Assembly (NCBI RefSeq): GCF_036320965.1
Contig: NC_092251.1
Span: 5,421,001 to 5,485,000 of the forward strand
Origin: Panulirus ornatus
Lineage: Eukaryota > Arthropoda > Malacostraca > Decapoda > Palinuridae
Direction: 5' to 3'
Length of the DNA: 64,000 nucleotides
The notes under the pieces were generated by a model that saw nothing but the letters and a program-made list of their open reading frames with translations, was not told where the DNA came from and ran no database searches. Position 1 is the first letter of the stretch. The number at the start of each line of letters is the position of its first letter. Positions 1 through 12,595 of this stretch are shown in pieces. The translations under genes and the position numbers were made by a program.

Positions 1-609
1 TGTCGCTTATCTTTACGAGATGGTGTTCAGCTGTAGTCCTCTGCTAAGAGGTCTGGTCAGTGTGGCGCAGCAGGTTTCCCTCAAGGTAGGTAGAGATGAT
101 GTCACACTCACTCTCTCTTCGTTGTATGTGCTCCGGGTCTTTCTAAGTTTAGGCATCTTGTGCATCCTTTCTCTCCTCAAACGTATCAATTATACGACTA
201 TTGAGAGGAGTTTTACCTGTACCTTCTCCTCCTCTTCCTCCTCTTTCTCCTACTCTTTCTCCTCCTCTTTCTCCTCTCCTCCTATTTCTCCTCCTCTTTC
301 TCCTCTCCTATTTCTCCTCCTCTTTCTCCTCTTTCCATCATATCTTGGCAATGGAGAGAGTGACCTTTCCTCATCCCAGGTACAAGCTGCTCCCACATGA
401 GAGGGAGGGAGAGAGAGAGCTCCTCTTTCCCCTCCTCTTGCCTGAATTATGTGGGAGTGTCAGTCCTACAGCAACATTTCTCCTGGCCTTCCCCGGGTGA
501 GATGCAGGGGGCTTGAATCTCATCACGAACGAGTGGCTGAAACCCGCATGGGGGCTGTTAATGTGCACGCGCCCTGTCCTCACAGTCTCAGACTTCGGAG
601 TTCATGCAC

Positions 610-900
610 CGTATAATGAATCAAGTGAATCAGTTATTCTCCTATATAATGAATCAAGTGAATCAGTTATTCTTCTATATAATGAATCAAGTGAATCGGT
701 TATTCGCCAGTATGATAAATCAAGTGAATCAATTATTCTCCAGTATAATGAATCAAGTGAATCAGTTATTCTCCAGTATAATGAATCACATTCATTCTCC
801 AGTATAACGAATCAAGTGAATCAGGTATTCTGCAGTATAATGAATCAAGTGAATCATCCATTCTCCAGTATGATGCATCAAGTGAATCAGTTATTCACCA
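610..900. repeat. 33-bp minisatellite
   Basis: About nine tandem copies of a 33-bp unit containing ATAATGAATCAAGTGAATCA; one copy (near 778) is shortened. The period is a multiple of three, so several frames stay open across it, but the base composition and lack of homology argue against coding. Confidence 0.9.
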
Positions 901-1579
<679 letters not shown>

Positions 1580-1785
1580 AATCTGGTAGAAATCATAACG
1601 CGCAGTTGCCCCTCGCAAGCATTCCCGGGAGGGGGAGGCGCTGGCGTGAGGAGGTCTTCCAGTGTTCCCACAGACGAGGCTATCTCTCCTGCGGCAGAAC
1701 ACACATTTTTACCCCATCAGCAGATGGTTTCTGTGACGCTTAATCCCCGGATGCACGGATGCATATCACCCCTCCTCCTCCCCCT

Positions 1786-1787
<2 letters not shown>

Positions 1788-1851
<64 letters not shown>
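1788..1851. repeat. (AC)n microsatellite
   Basis: Uninterrupted AC run of about 64 bp. Confidence 0.98.
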
Positions 1852-1852
<1 letters not shown>

Positions 1853-2308
1853 CTTGTCTGGAAAGCATCGTCGCTTTTCCAGCTCCCACGGTGCACCATG
1901 CAGCATCTGGCAGACAGCCACACTCTAGGAGGAGACCGACCTCAAGGCATTGCACACACATCACAGGCAGAACCCTCGACAGTATTGTCCTGGTATCACT
2001 GAGGGTTTGACTTCGAGGAATCATGGAGACGGGTAATAGCCTTACCGTCGTGGAAGTCTCTTGTTCCTCTGTCCATCCCGTGTACGAGGCCATCAAAGAT
2101 GATGGCTTCCGCTTCTCATCTGATCGGTCGGTCCGTTCCAATGTGGGGACAGTGGCTGGCCGTCCATGCCCGAGCATGGTGCGGACCGGAGCCGTGTTGA
2201 CTGGAGAGGGTGCTCAGGTCTCCAAGACTTGCGAGGAACAACAGAAAGTTGCTTTCCATTGAAGGGAGACAACACCGGTCCCCCAGGGGAGCTCTGTCCA
2301 TCTCTGTG

Positions 2309-2436
2309 GGATGAGGTGGTACCTCCCCGTGGGATGAGATGGTCCCTCCCTGTGGGATGAGATGGTACCTCCCTGTGGGATGGGATGGTACCTCCCTGTG
2401 GGATGGGATGGTACTTCCCCATGGGATGGGGTGGCA
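2309..2436. repeat. 24-bp minisatellite
   Basis: Five to six tandem copies of a unit containing GTGGGATGAGATGGTACC with single-base variation. Confidence 0.85.
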
Positions 2437-2490
2437 TCTCTTTGCTGTGCAGCTTTGTACCTTCGCCACTGGAAGAAGGCTCAATAGATA

Positions 2491-2596
2491 CCACTGGAAA
2501 GCCTAATACCTCTCCACTGGAAGTCCTAATACCTCTCCACTGGAAAGAATAATACCTCTAGCCTGGAAGGCCTTATACCTCTCCACTGGAAAGCCT
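2491..2596. repeat. About 26-bp imperfect minisatellite
   Basis: Four copies of a unit with CACTGGAAAGCCTAATACC spaced roughly 26-27 bp apart, with substitutions. Confidence 0.75.
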
Positions 2597-3192
2597 CGTG
2601 TTCCCCAGTGATTCAGTGTGGTCCTGGAATGGATGTTTTCCTACATTCATACCAGTAACGAGTTATGTCTGCCGTCATCAGTCCTACCTAGCTGACCAAG
2701 TCCTCGTTCTGGAAAGAGAGGATACCCAACCCATGTCAGTGAGGAGAATCCAGCCAAAGTTCATGGAACGACTAAACCCAAGCCTAAAGGAGCTTAGATG
2801 TGCTAAATAAGCCAACAGAGCGAATCTAAACTAGATTCGACGATGGCCGAGCCAAGCATGAATATACGAAGGTTTCTTTTCACACAAAAGCCGCCTGATC
2901 CAGACCGAAATAGCCAACCAGGCGAATGATATATATGGCGCTTAGTTGAATACCACTTCTCCCGGGACGACTCAACGACCACTTTCCCCCACACAAATAA
3001 CTCTTAAACACTCTCATCCATCATCGTCCCCAGCCAGAATGTTGCTCCCTGGAGTTGCACAAACTCTTAATCTTCTCGGGAGAAAATTTTTCCAAATACT
3101 TTTACACTCCGTCAGGACCTGACAAACATAATACTGGACGCCGAGCTGGGTCGATCAGGGGTAACGTGAAAACATTGGTGGATCAGCCAGTT

Positions 3193-3255
<63 letters not shown>

Positions 3256-3892
3256 CGTAAGTAGGTAGGTAGGTAGATAGATAGATACGATGTCAAGCAT
3301 AAACAGTGGGTAATGTGAAAGAACAAAGCAGGCACTTGCTTGTTTGTTAACTTGAATATCTTTTGAATTTCTCCACCGCTCTCACGCCTTGTGGACCGGA
3401 CGCCTCATAAAACTGGTCATGACGGTAAATGATCCACTCCGGAAAAGTATGTTGCCAACGAACTACCAAATACCATGAGTGAAGACAAGAAAAAGCGGCC
3501 AGTCATGAGGTACCTTTCAGACTTAACATTTCGGAACATTCAAATCTGATTATGATTTTGAGCGGGTAAATGATACCATAATATCCATGAAAATCAACAT
3601 TTCTTACGTATTTTTCCAAAAGATAGTGTTCATTTAGATGTCATGAGATACACAGATGTACAGTATAATATGCTGGCACAGAAAACACGTAAACACTAAG
3701 AGGCTTATGCAAAAATCTCTCCTTTTATACCTCGGAGAAATGCGGGCAGTAGCGAATGTGAGGGAGGTTGCTGAACCTTGGGAAACCATATTCTAATTTT
3801 CTGTAAACAGAGTTGCCTCACAAGCGAATATAAATAGAAAAACATGCATGAGTATTTTTGCATTTCATGACGGTAAAATATGTGCATGGCTG
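2597..3892. other. Nothing recognised besides the listed microsatellite
   Basis: No domain-like reading frame, RNA gene or transposon piece recognised on either strand. Confidence 0.4.
3193..3288. repeat. (GA)n followed by (GTAG)n/(GATA)n
   Basis: About 60 bp of GA dinucleotide, then a short run of GTAG and GATA tetranucleotides. Confidence 0.95.
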
Positions 3893-4060
3893 AGGCTTAA
3901 GTTAAGCATGGTGGGTCCAGCTTAACTAAAGCATGATGGGGTATGTCTAAAGGCTTGGCCCAGCTTGACTAAGGTATGATGTTGGTCCAGCTTGACTAAA
4001 GCATGATGAGATATGTCTAAAGGCTTGGCCCAGCTTGACTAAAGCTTGGTCTAGCATGAA
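3893..4060. repeat. 70-bp imperfect tandem repeat
   Basis: Two full copies plus a part copy of a unit containing AAAGCATGATG, GGTATGTCTAAAGGCTTGG and CCAGCTTGACTAA. Confidence 0.8.
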
Positions 4061-4733
4061 TAAGGCCCCTGCTTACCACGGGAACCCACGCGGAACAAAG
4101 TCTTATAAGATCACTAATGAAAAGAGGAAAGGACAAGAGGGAAACAAAAAACGTATAAAAGAAGTTGCAGACATGAAAACTTTACTTGGACAGACATTTT
4201 CGTGAGGTCCTGCGTTTCCCTTTTTTATTTCTGACCTCACTGCTGAAGTTGTTGGTTGGCGAGGGAAGTTTTTAACTGCACTGATCATTATCCAGGTTTC
4301 TAAGTCTGTTATAAAACACAGAATCACCGGCCACAGGTCTGAGGGTAGGAGTGTTGATTCTAATTTCCATGATTCGATAATGAATCAGACAGACAGACTC
4401 GTATATCATTGGATTACTTTTGTCTCTACTTGGATTACTTTAGTTCCTCATTGGACTACTTTTCTTCATGCCACATGGATTACTTCTGCGGTCATTTGAC
4501 CTACTTATGTAGTCACTTAGATTACTTTTGAGATTACTTTCGGATGACTTCGTTGCCTACTTGTATTTTCTTAACAATCGAGGTTGTGATGGGTGTAGAT
4601 GAATTGCTTATCTAAGAAAAAAAGAAAGTAATGAAATACAGCAAAAGACCATCGAACCACAACGCTACTTTAATCCAATGTACTTTATGATTATACACAT
4701 ATAATTAACATTTAAAGCAGATGTCCTCATCGG

Positions 4734-4739
<6 letters not shown>

Positions 4740-4813
<74 letters not shown>
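4740..4813. repeat. (CT)n microsatellite
   Basis: CT run of about 74 bp. Confidence 0.98.
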
Positions 4814-4816
<3 letters not shown>

Positions 4817-5595
4817 TCACTGGCTTCCCGTTTTCCCCTTTCATTTACCCGTTTTCTTCATTAGTTCGCCGTTTTCTTCCTCTTTTTTATTTTTTGTACA
4901 CCTTTAAGGAAAGGAGGGAATATGTTAGTTACATGACTCGAGACAGAGGGGAAATTGGCCTTTAACTTTGGTGTTTTGCGTAATAAAAGCCAATAAAGAA
5001 ACATTGATTCTCTAGACTACTTTTGTTTATTTTTTGGGAACGATAAGACTCTGAAATATGTCCCGTGACAAAATTATTAGCATGTAATGATGGAAGATGT
5101 TGAAAACCATTTGATTTTTATCACATATTGTCCTGTACACAGGCATTCAGTGTCTCTTCAACTCATACAGTTCTAGTGTATATTACTCTTGTAATAGAGC
5201 CATTATGATAAGGACATATTATCTTCTAAACTAGAGTGATGACGGAAAGTGTATCCCCTCTGGAAAATGATATGTGGAAAAAAATATCAAAGAGAATCCC
5301 CGTGAGTAAAATTCCTTGAGCCGATTTTAGCCAAATGTCAACTTGATTCGTTTTGGAAATTTTGACCCCGATCTAAACGTCTTCTAGCATTAGCATCTCT
5401 TTACCGTCTTAGGAATATCAGAAACGCTGTAGATACAGTGATCGTCTTTCTCCGTCAATCTCTTTTTCTCCTACATTCATAGGATCCTCCAACTTGTTCC
5501 TGTCCACGGAGAGGATTTTCCACGGGAGCGTTAACGGAGCGTGGTGGAGGCTGGAGCGGGGTTCGGCACAGCAGCCGGGCGTGTTTTAACAGCAC

Positions 5596-5603
5596 TATAA
5601 AAG
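5596..5603 (+). promoter_or_regulatory. Possible TATA box in a GC-rich patch
   Basis: TATAAAAG sits in one of the GC-rich patches (about 5500-5720) of the upstream region, with a CAGT initiator-like tetramer 22 bp downstream. Inference only: it could serve a Contactin 5' exon or be chance. No transcript evidence is visible. Confidence 0.15.
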
Positions 5604-6201
5604 TCTGGGCGTTTCGCAGTCTGGCCACCAACCACGACCCGCTGCTGGGGAACTGGAGTCTGGGCGAGGCTATTCCATGCCCTCGCCGCCGCCAGCAGCA
5701 CCCGACGGGCCCACTGGTGGGAGGTTGGGTGGGTTGATGGGAGATGGGTGAGCTGAGGAGGGTAGTATGATGAAGTACAGATGATGGGAAAGGACGGTCC
5801 TTCTCATGTAGGAGCAAAAACGGAGAGACGCAGGAGAGGAAGGGAAGAGACAGAAGAGGAAAATGAAGAAAAGGAGATAAGTATATCTGTAGCTGAGGTG
5901 CGCTAAACAAGACTTTTATGCAAAACTAACGAACAGGGAAACACGACGCATTACATGATAAAACCTTTGAGTGGCAGGAAAAGTTTTACAAACAGTTTGT
6001 TGTTTCTCGGGCTTTACACCTCCTGAGAAAAAAACACACAGTTTGACCGACATTTTCTCATTTTGTGAATTTTTATTCTATAATCCATTGTTTGGCGGTT
6101 CCTGGTACATAAAGCCTGTATATCTTATGTATAACCATACTGAGCAGACTTATATGCCTTCTCCATCGACAAAACATGAATTTTCTCTTCGTGAGTTTAA
6201 T

Positions 6202-6203
<2 letters not shown>

Positions 6204-6242
<39 letters not shown>
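6204..6242. repeat. (AC)n microsatellite
   Basis: AC run of about 39 bp. Confidence 0.97.
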
Positions 6243-6245
<3 letters not shown>

Positions 6246-7243
6246 CATCTACTCTTACGAGAAGATAATTCAGTCTTCCCTCAATTTATCAAGATCATCT
6301 AAACGAAATTCTTCCTAATGGCACAATCTAAAACTTCTGAAGAGCTTTAAGATCCACTACGAGTGAAAATACTATGATTTTAAATGAGGATTTTTTGCAT
6401 ATCATGAATGATAAAGTGGGAGGTGTCGCCGGCTCCTGGGGGGGGAAGGGGAATGTAGGAGTGGTCCATTCATGTGCCAGACACATCGCTGTGAGAAAGC
6501 ACTGCAAAAGTTCCACATTAAAACGAAGCCTCTGGCAACACTGACAAGAAAAAGAATGTCTCTGCAGAGTTTTTTTTCGTCTTTTTCTTTTTTTTTCATC
6601 CACTTGGGCTCAATATGGCGAGGACTGGAATGCGCTGATGGCCATAGGATTTCGTTTTATGATTAATAATTGACTGGAACTTAAAATATTGTGCGAGAAC
6701 ACAGATATCTTTCATAGACTACAAACATCGGTTATTTACGTACACTGAATGCAGTGTTTATAGTGTATCAGTTCATGTTTCAGAATAGACGAAACTCAGC
6801 CCTAGTCATGGTGCCTTACCGTAAATGAAATATATACTTATTGTCATGGAAACAAGCGCGTTTGAAGGGGGGTCATCATTAATTTACGTTTCTCAAACGG
6901 GATTGCAACGTTAGCATAGCCTACGCCAAATTTTCCTCTGGACCTAACACAAGTTTACGCCTCACTGACCTTGATAAGCCAGCACGTAAAAGGCGTAAAA
7001 TTACGGTTTCAAATTACTAAGCTGGACGGAAAATTCGATTCGAGGACAAAGGCCGACCCACGTCCGGAAGCTGGACGGACACATCGGAAACGTGAAATTG
7101 AAACCTCAGTCAACGAACCGAACCTTCAAATGAAGTCCTGCGACCCCTGGGCTTTGACGACCTTGCCCCGTGTGTAATCACCCTGTTCAGTGGGGCTGGA
7201 ATTATTGCCTATGAAACACTCGTATTTACTACAGTCACGCTTC

Positions 7244-7453
7244 ATAACGGTCGCTGCTGCCACTGTGTTCGTTATAACGGTCGCTGCTGCCACTGTGTTC
7301 GTTATAAAGGTCGCTGCTGCTACTGTGTTCGTTATAACGGTCGCTGCTGCCACTGTGTTCGTTATAAAGGTCGCTGCTGCTACTGTGTTCGTTATAACGG
7401 TCGCTGCTGCCACTGTGTTCGTTATAAAGGTCGCTGCTGCCGTTGTGTTCGTC
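7244..7453. repeat. 30-bp minisatellite with 60-bp higher-order pattern
   Basis: Exactly seven 30-bp units. Two variants differ at ATAACGG versus ATAAAGG and CCACTG versus CTACTG, in the order A A B A B A B'. The alternation shows that a 60-bp dimer was the later unit of amplification. Confidence 0.93.
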
Positions 7454-9441
7454 CCGGATGTACGCCTCATACCCGAGTGAGGAGCTAGAAAGTGAAGGCT
7501 AGGCTAAACGCTGGCATATTACGTTTCCTCACTTTACCAGCACATCTACTTTCATGTCGACACCTCTAACGACCAGGGCTTCATTTCGGTTGTATGAGAT
7601 GCAACGTTTAGTCCTATAACTCTTTAAGACATTACCACTGCGTACAGAGAGATGTCACTTCTCGCGTTGTTTGCTGTTGTTGTAAAACAAGACTTCTTAC
7701 TTGTTAGGAGCTTTCAAAGTGGTCGCACAAACAACCACTGGTGGCAGGTGGGGATACAACAGAATATAGCTGGGCCCCTGGGAGTCCTAAGCCATTTGAC
7801 TCAGGCCTAAACCACTGGCAGGTTCAAACCTACACAAGCTAGGCCTAAGAGAACAACGTATGTGATGTTAGTGGCCTATATAGACTTAAGTTCTCTAACA
7901 GAGTTAATTATGAAAGCCTTTCCCACAATCAGTTATGTTCTGTCTTTAATATCCTAGAAACCAATAAAAGAAATGAGAAAGTTTACCCCCATATTTTTCC
8001 AGATAATATAGAAATATTATCAACATGGCTGAAAAATATATTTGTTAGTTCGTTATTGTAAGACTGGTATTGGGAATGAGAACGAAGCTACGTGTTTGGT
8101 AATCATATGATCGTAAGATAATAACTTCGTATGCATTAACCCCCACAGTGTCCTCTCCTAATATAGTGAACATTTTTGCGACAAGAACGGTAATTTCGAC
8201 ACCTGTCGTATATCTTAATTTTTGCATGTTGAAGTAAGCAATTTTAATTAGATCAATGGCGCGTTTTATTCGTGTTAAACAAGATGGCTTCTCTTTAGGT
8301 GCTTCAAAAGATACAGTATATAGAGTTCGTTTTAGCTTAACATCACATTACGACAAGAATTCGCCGTATGTCAATCTTAGGTTTTGTCGGGGGATTTGTT
8401 TGTTTTTTAACTGAGTGCTGCAGGTATGGATAGTTTAAAGACATTTGAATTAGATCTTCTTTATATCAAATTGTACTCTCGGCCTTTGACTTATCTAGGT
8501 ATAGATTGTGCCGAAATCAATAATCTCCACTTGGCACATTGGCTGAAGTAATATATCTAAGTTATAGTTCTAAATTTCGTTTTCTCTTATACATCACCGG
8601 GTACCATTTTCTCTGACAAGTTAAACTCGTAACCTAACACATCGTTGCCGTCAGAGAAATAACCCAGTGAATATAGTTTTTGATACTCTTTTCCTGTAGC
8701 TACAAGTTTATCACTGCGTTAGAAATAGATTTGGTTTTATCGATGATTGTTCAGTTATGGCTCTCAGAGGTAAATGAACAGCCAGATGATAATAAAAGAA
8801 GAATCCCTCAAGGTCCATTGATGGGCCATCGCTATTCTTTGGTGTGTAAATGTTTTACCAGACGATATGTGCTTACTGGTGATTGTAGAATTATAAGTTT
8901 GAAGCAACACGGACTGCTGAACATTACTGACAGAATTAGACAAGATATACAGCAGTGGTTCGGACAGACGACTGATAAGATTTAACCCGGGAGAACATTA
9001 TAGTCACTGCAGATGAGAAAGGATTTTAGACAAGACCAGACAGCAATTACCATATTGGGGAAAGTGAAACACATGACTCATACTGTGAGAGAGGCACTTA
9101 GGAGTTGCTATCATGACGAACTTCTGAACAGAACAGAACATGAGAAAGGCTTGCTACGTTTTGATGGGTTTCAGTGGCAAAAATTTGCCTTCCGTCACAT
9201 GGGCTGTTGAGATGTTACATACGTACATTTCACCGAATACCAGAACAGAATCCCGCCAGACGTGGAGGGAAAGCGTTACGACTCGTGCAGTGCAAGTTGT
9301 TTACGACGTGGAGTGAATACCTCAGTGGCCATGACGACGTAGAACAGTGCTCCGAAGTTAGGGAAGAGTTCAGGACATAAGAGGGACACAGATGCGAGTC
9401 AGCCAAGGGCCAAGGGGAAGGTAAGTGCGACAATCATTTTT
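7454..9441. other. Nothing recognised
   Basis: AT-rich in 7.9-8.7 kb. Short open frames at 8680-8985 and 9013-9380 resemble nothing known to me. Confidence 0.4.
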
Positions 9442-9442
9442 A

Positions 9443-9524
<82 letters not shown>
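9442..9524. repeat. Compound (AC)n(GA)n microsatellite
   Basis: About 20 bp of AC joined directly to about 64 bp of GA. Confidence 0.97.
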
Positions 9525-9527
<3 letters not shown>

Positions 9528-10322
9528 AAACCCACGAAGAAGTTAAATGGAAACAAATCAATGTAGATATACACAGAATAATCTCGCTGGCTCCTGGCAC
9601 TGACGGTACATAACTTGCTTTGATTCTGTACCATCCCTGTCCTATATCTCCTCTCCCTCCCTCTCCCTTGCATTCATGTCGTCACCCAAATCCTTGCAAC
9701 CCAGAGGAGGAAGACCTTATCTGGAGCGGGCAGCATACTCCCCACGGGGGAGAGAAGGGGAAGAAAAAAAAATGCGTCGACCGCCAGAGGGCAACGCGAG
9801 GAATTATGTGTTCAGGTTATACCAGGCGACTTGGGGTCGTGGAAGAGAGGAAGGTGTTGTGGATGGCGATGGACGACGAGGGAGAGTGTAACCTTCGCTG
9901 GACGACCCCGAGAGTTCGGGATTTTGACGCCAGGGGAGGAGATCAAGGTCGAACCCCCGATCCACTCTCCAAAGGAAAACAAACTTGTAAACGGGGAGAT
10001 AGAGGCTTGGGTGTAGCTCCCGCGAGAGAGACGTAATCCGATTCTGGGGAGATAACACTGTCGTTCATTACTGGCCGGGAAGGAGAGCATCCCCTGGGGA
10101 GAGGAGACACGGGGGAGAGGGAGGAGTGGGGAGTGGGAGAGGCGCCTTCTACAGCCTCCGACGGGCGGGCGGGCCCTCCCTCTCTCTCTCCCAGACCCCT
10201 TGACCTCCTCCTCCTCCAGGAACAGTGCGCCTTGTCCAGAATGTCTGCCTCAGTGCTGGCTGAAGAGGATTACTTGTCGACTCCGGAGTCTCGGCTTTCC
10301 ATTCCGGCGGCCCGTTTTTCTG

Positions 10323-10324
<2 letters not shown>
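9525..10324. other. GC-richer stretch, nothing recognised
   Basis: Several overlapping frames stay open because stop codons are rare in GC-rich sequence; none shows a motif. Confidence 0.4.
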
Positions 10325-10388
<64 letters not shown>

Positions 10389-10416
10389 CAGTGCGCGTGC
10401 AAGGGGGGGGGGGGGG
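10325..10416. repeat. (GT)n followed by a G run
   Basis: GT dinucleotides with one A interruption to about 10386, then a run of 15 or more G from about 10402. Confidence 0.95.
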
Positions 10417-10654
10417 GCGCTTCCGTTTCCTGTCCGTTGTGAACGCTACTGTCTTAGAGTAGTTTGCTTCATGAGCGTTGCTTTTGTTGCAGCTGTTTTC
10501 TCTCTGTTGCTGTCGCCGGTTCTGTTGCGTGTGCCGTTGTTCCCCCGTTGTGTGCGTGCCCTCCCCTCGCCTGTGGTGCCGTTGCTTCCGTTGCTCCTTT
10601 TTGGTCGTCGCTGCTGCTTCTAAGTCATTGGTGTTGTTGTTATTGTTGTTGTTG

Positions 10655-10781
<127 letters not shown>

Positions 10782-11107
10782 TGTATGTCGGTACCTCCTG
10801 ATGGGAGTTGCGGGTTGACCCCTACCATCCCTCACCCACGGGGGAGGGGAGGGGTGGGTGGGGTATATACTATGGGAGAGGAGACAGAGAAGGAGTGAGG
10901 GTGGGAGAGCAGATGGGAGAGGGGTTCCCTGTTTGTCTGGGGGAGCGGGAGTGAGGGTGGGTGGGTGTCGTGGAGTGAGGGTGGGAGGGGCTGCTGAGTA
11001 GAACAGGGACAGTGAGGAAACGCTGGGAGCGAACGAACGTAAAGAAGGATCCAAAGGAAGAGTGGAGAGTTAAGTGTGATGTGAGGGAGAAACAAGAGAA
11101 AAGGTGC

Positions 11108-11110
<3 letters not shown>

Positions 11111-11181
<71 letters not shown>
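11111..11181. repeat. (GA)n microsatellite
   Basis: About 70 bp of uninterrupted GA. Confidence 0.97.
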
Positions 11182-11184
<3 letters not shown>

Positions 11185-11418
11185 GGAGCGCTACTTAAGG
11201 TGACAGAGCAAACATCATCCCTTCCGTCTCAAGTCAACAGCCGACGCTAATTAACCTCATCGTCGCCTTATTACCGGCAGTATTAGATCATGCTTTTAAT
11301 AAGGACGTAATCACTCTCAGCAAGGGAACTGGGCTGACGACTCAGCCAGAAATATGTGTGCGCTGGCAAAAACAGACGCTAGACACTTACAATCCTGTCG
11401 TTGTTTCTGTAAAATTTA

Positions 11419-11592
<174 letters not shown>

Positions 11593-11900
11593 CCATTCTG
11601 AACACTGGTGCGAGCCGCCGTCCCCTCACTGCCTTCGGCTCTTTGTGATAACGAACACCGGGCGCTGGTATGGTGGTGAGGGTGGTGGTGCGTGACACTC
11701 AAGACCTGAAGAAAACGATGATGCCCAACTACAGACGAAGGGCGAGGTCCTCGGCACCAGCGAGGACATGGGACGCCCTCGGTGCCCTCGAAGACTCGAG
11801 GAACTCTCGCAAAGGCGCCCCCCGGTCATCCATCGATGTACAGGAGGAACGCTGTCGAGCTGAGGGAATCTCCATCATAGTACCAGAAGATCCAACACTG

Positions 11901-11901
<1 letters not shown>

Positions 11902-11977
<76 letters not shown>
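11902..11977. repeat. (AC)n microsatellite
   Basis: AC run of about 76 bp. Confidence 0.97.
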
Positions 11978-11978
<1 letters not shown>

Positions 11979-12362
11979 CCAGATGACCCCCCACAAGCAT
12001 CGAAAAACTCACACCCTCCACCTGTACACACTTCAGTCTTCTCTTCCGTTTTCAAACTGTCCCTTCCCCCTCTCCCACCTCCTCTTCCTTTGCCTCCAAC
12101 CACCTCGTTAAAAGAATGTATACCGTTCCCCAGCAGGCAGGGAGGGAGGAGGAGCAGGGGAAACATGAGATATGGGTGGGGCAAGGAGTTGTTGCCTAGA
12201 GGGGACATTAGGCTTCGTGTTATGGGTTAGGGGCACCTGGATTAATTAACCGACGTGTTAGGGTTAATCTATGGTGAATTTGATCTCATGTCCCGCATTA
12301 ACCGCAAGTCCCACCCCCCCCCCCACCCAACTGTCTACACACGTCCCTTTCCCCCGTTCTTC

Positions 12363-12595
12363 ACGTCCCCCACTGTCCACGCACGTCCCCCACTGTTCAA
12401 ACACGTCCCCTACTGTTCAAACACATCTCCCACTGTTCATACACATCCCCCACTGTACATACGTGTCCCCCACTGTTCATACACATCCCCCAGTGTTCAA
12501 ACACGTCCCCCACTGTACACACACGTCCCCCACTGTTCAAACACGTCCCCCACTGTTCATGCACTTCTCCTACCGTTCGCACGTCCTCCACTGTC
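12363..12595. repeat. 21-bp minisatellite
   Basis: About eleven imperfect copies of a unit reading CCCCCACTGTTCAAACACGT, with variable TACAC/TTCAT positions. Confidence 0.88.

Larger units (their letters stand above)
4061..7243. other. Gene-poor stretch
   Basis: Holds irregular TTGGATTACTTTT repeats (about 4395-4545), two microsatellites, and a GC-rich patch at 5500-5720 with the possible TATA box. The 151-codon minus-strand frame at 5455-5910 shows no recognised motif. Confidence 0.4.

Noticed and set aside
5455..5910. A 151-codon minus-strand open frame
   Set aside because: No recognisable motif, unusual composition, and no splice-compatible neighbours.
7244..7453. Regular repeats that might suggest a CRISPR array
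   Set aside because: There are no unique spacers between units and the genome is eukaryotic; it is a plain minisatellite.
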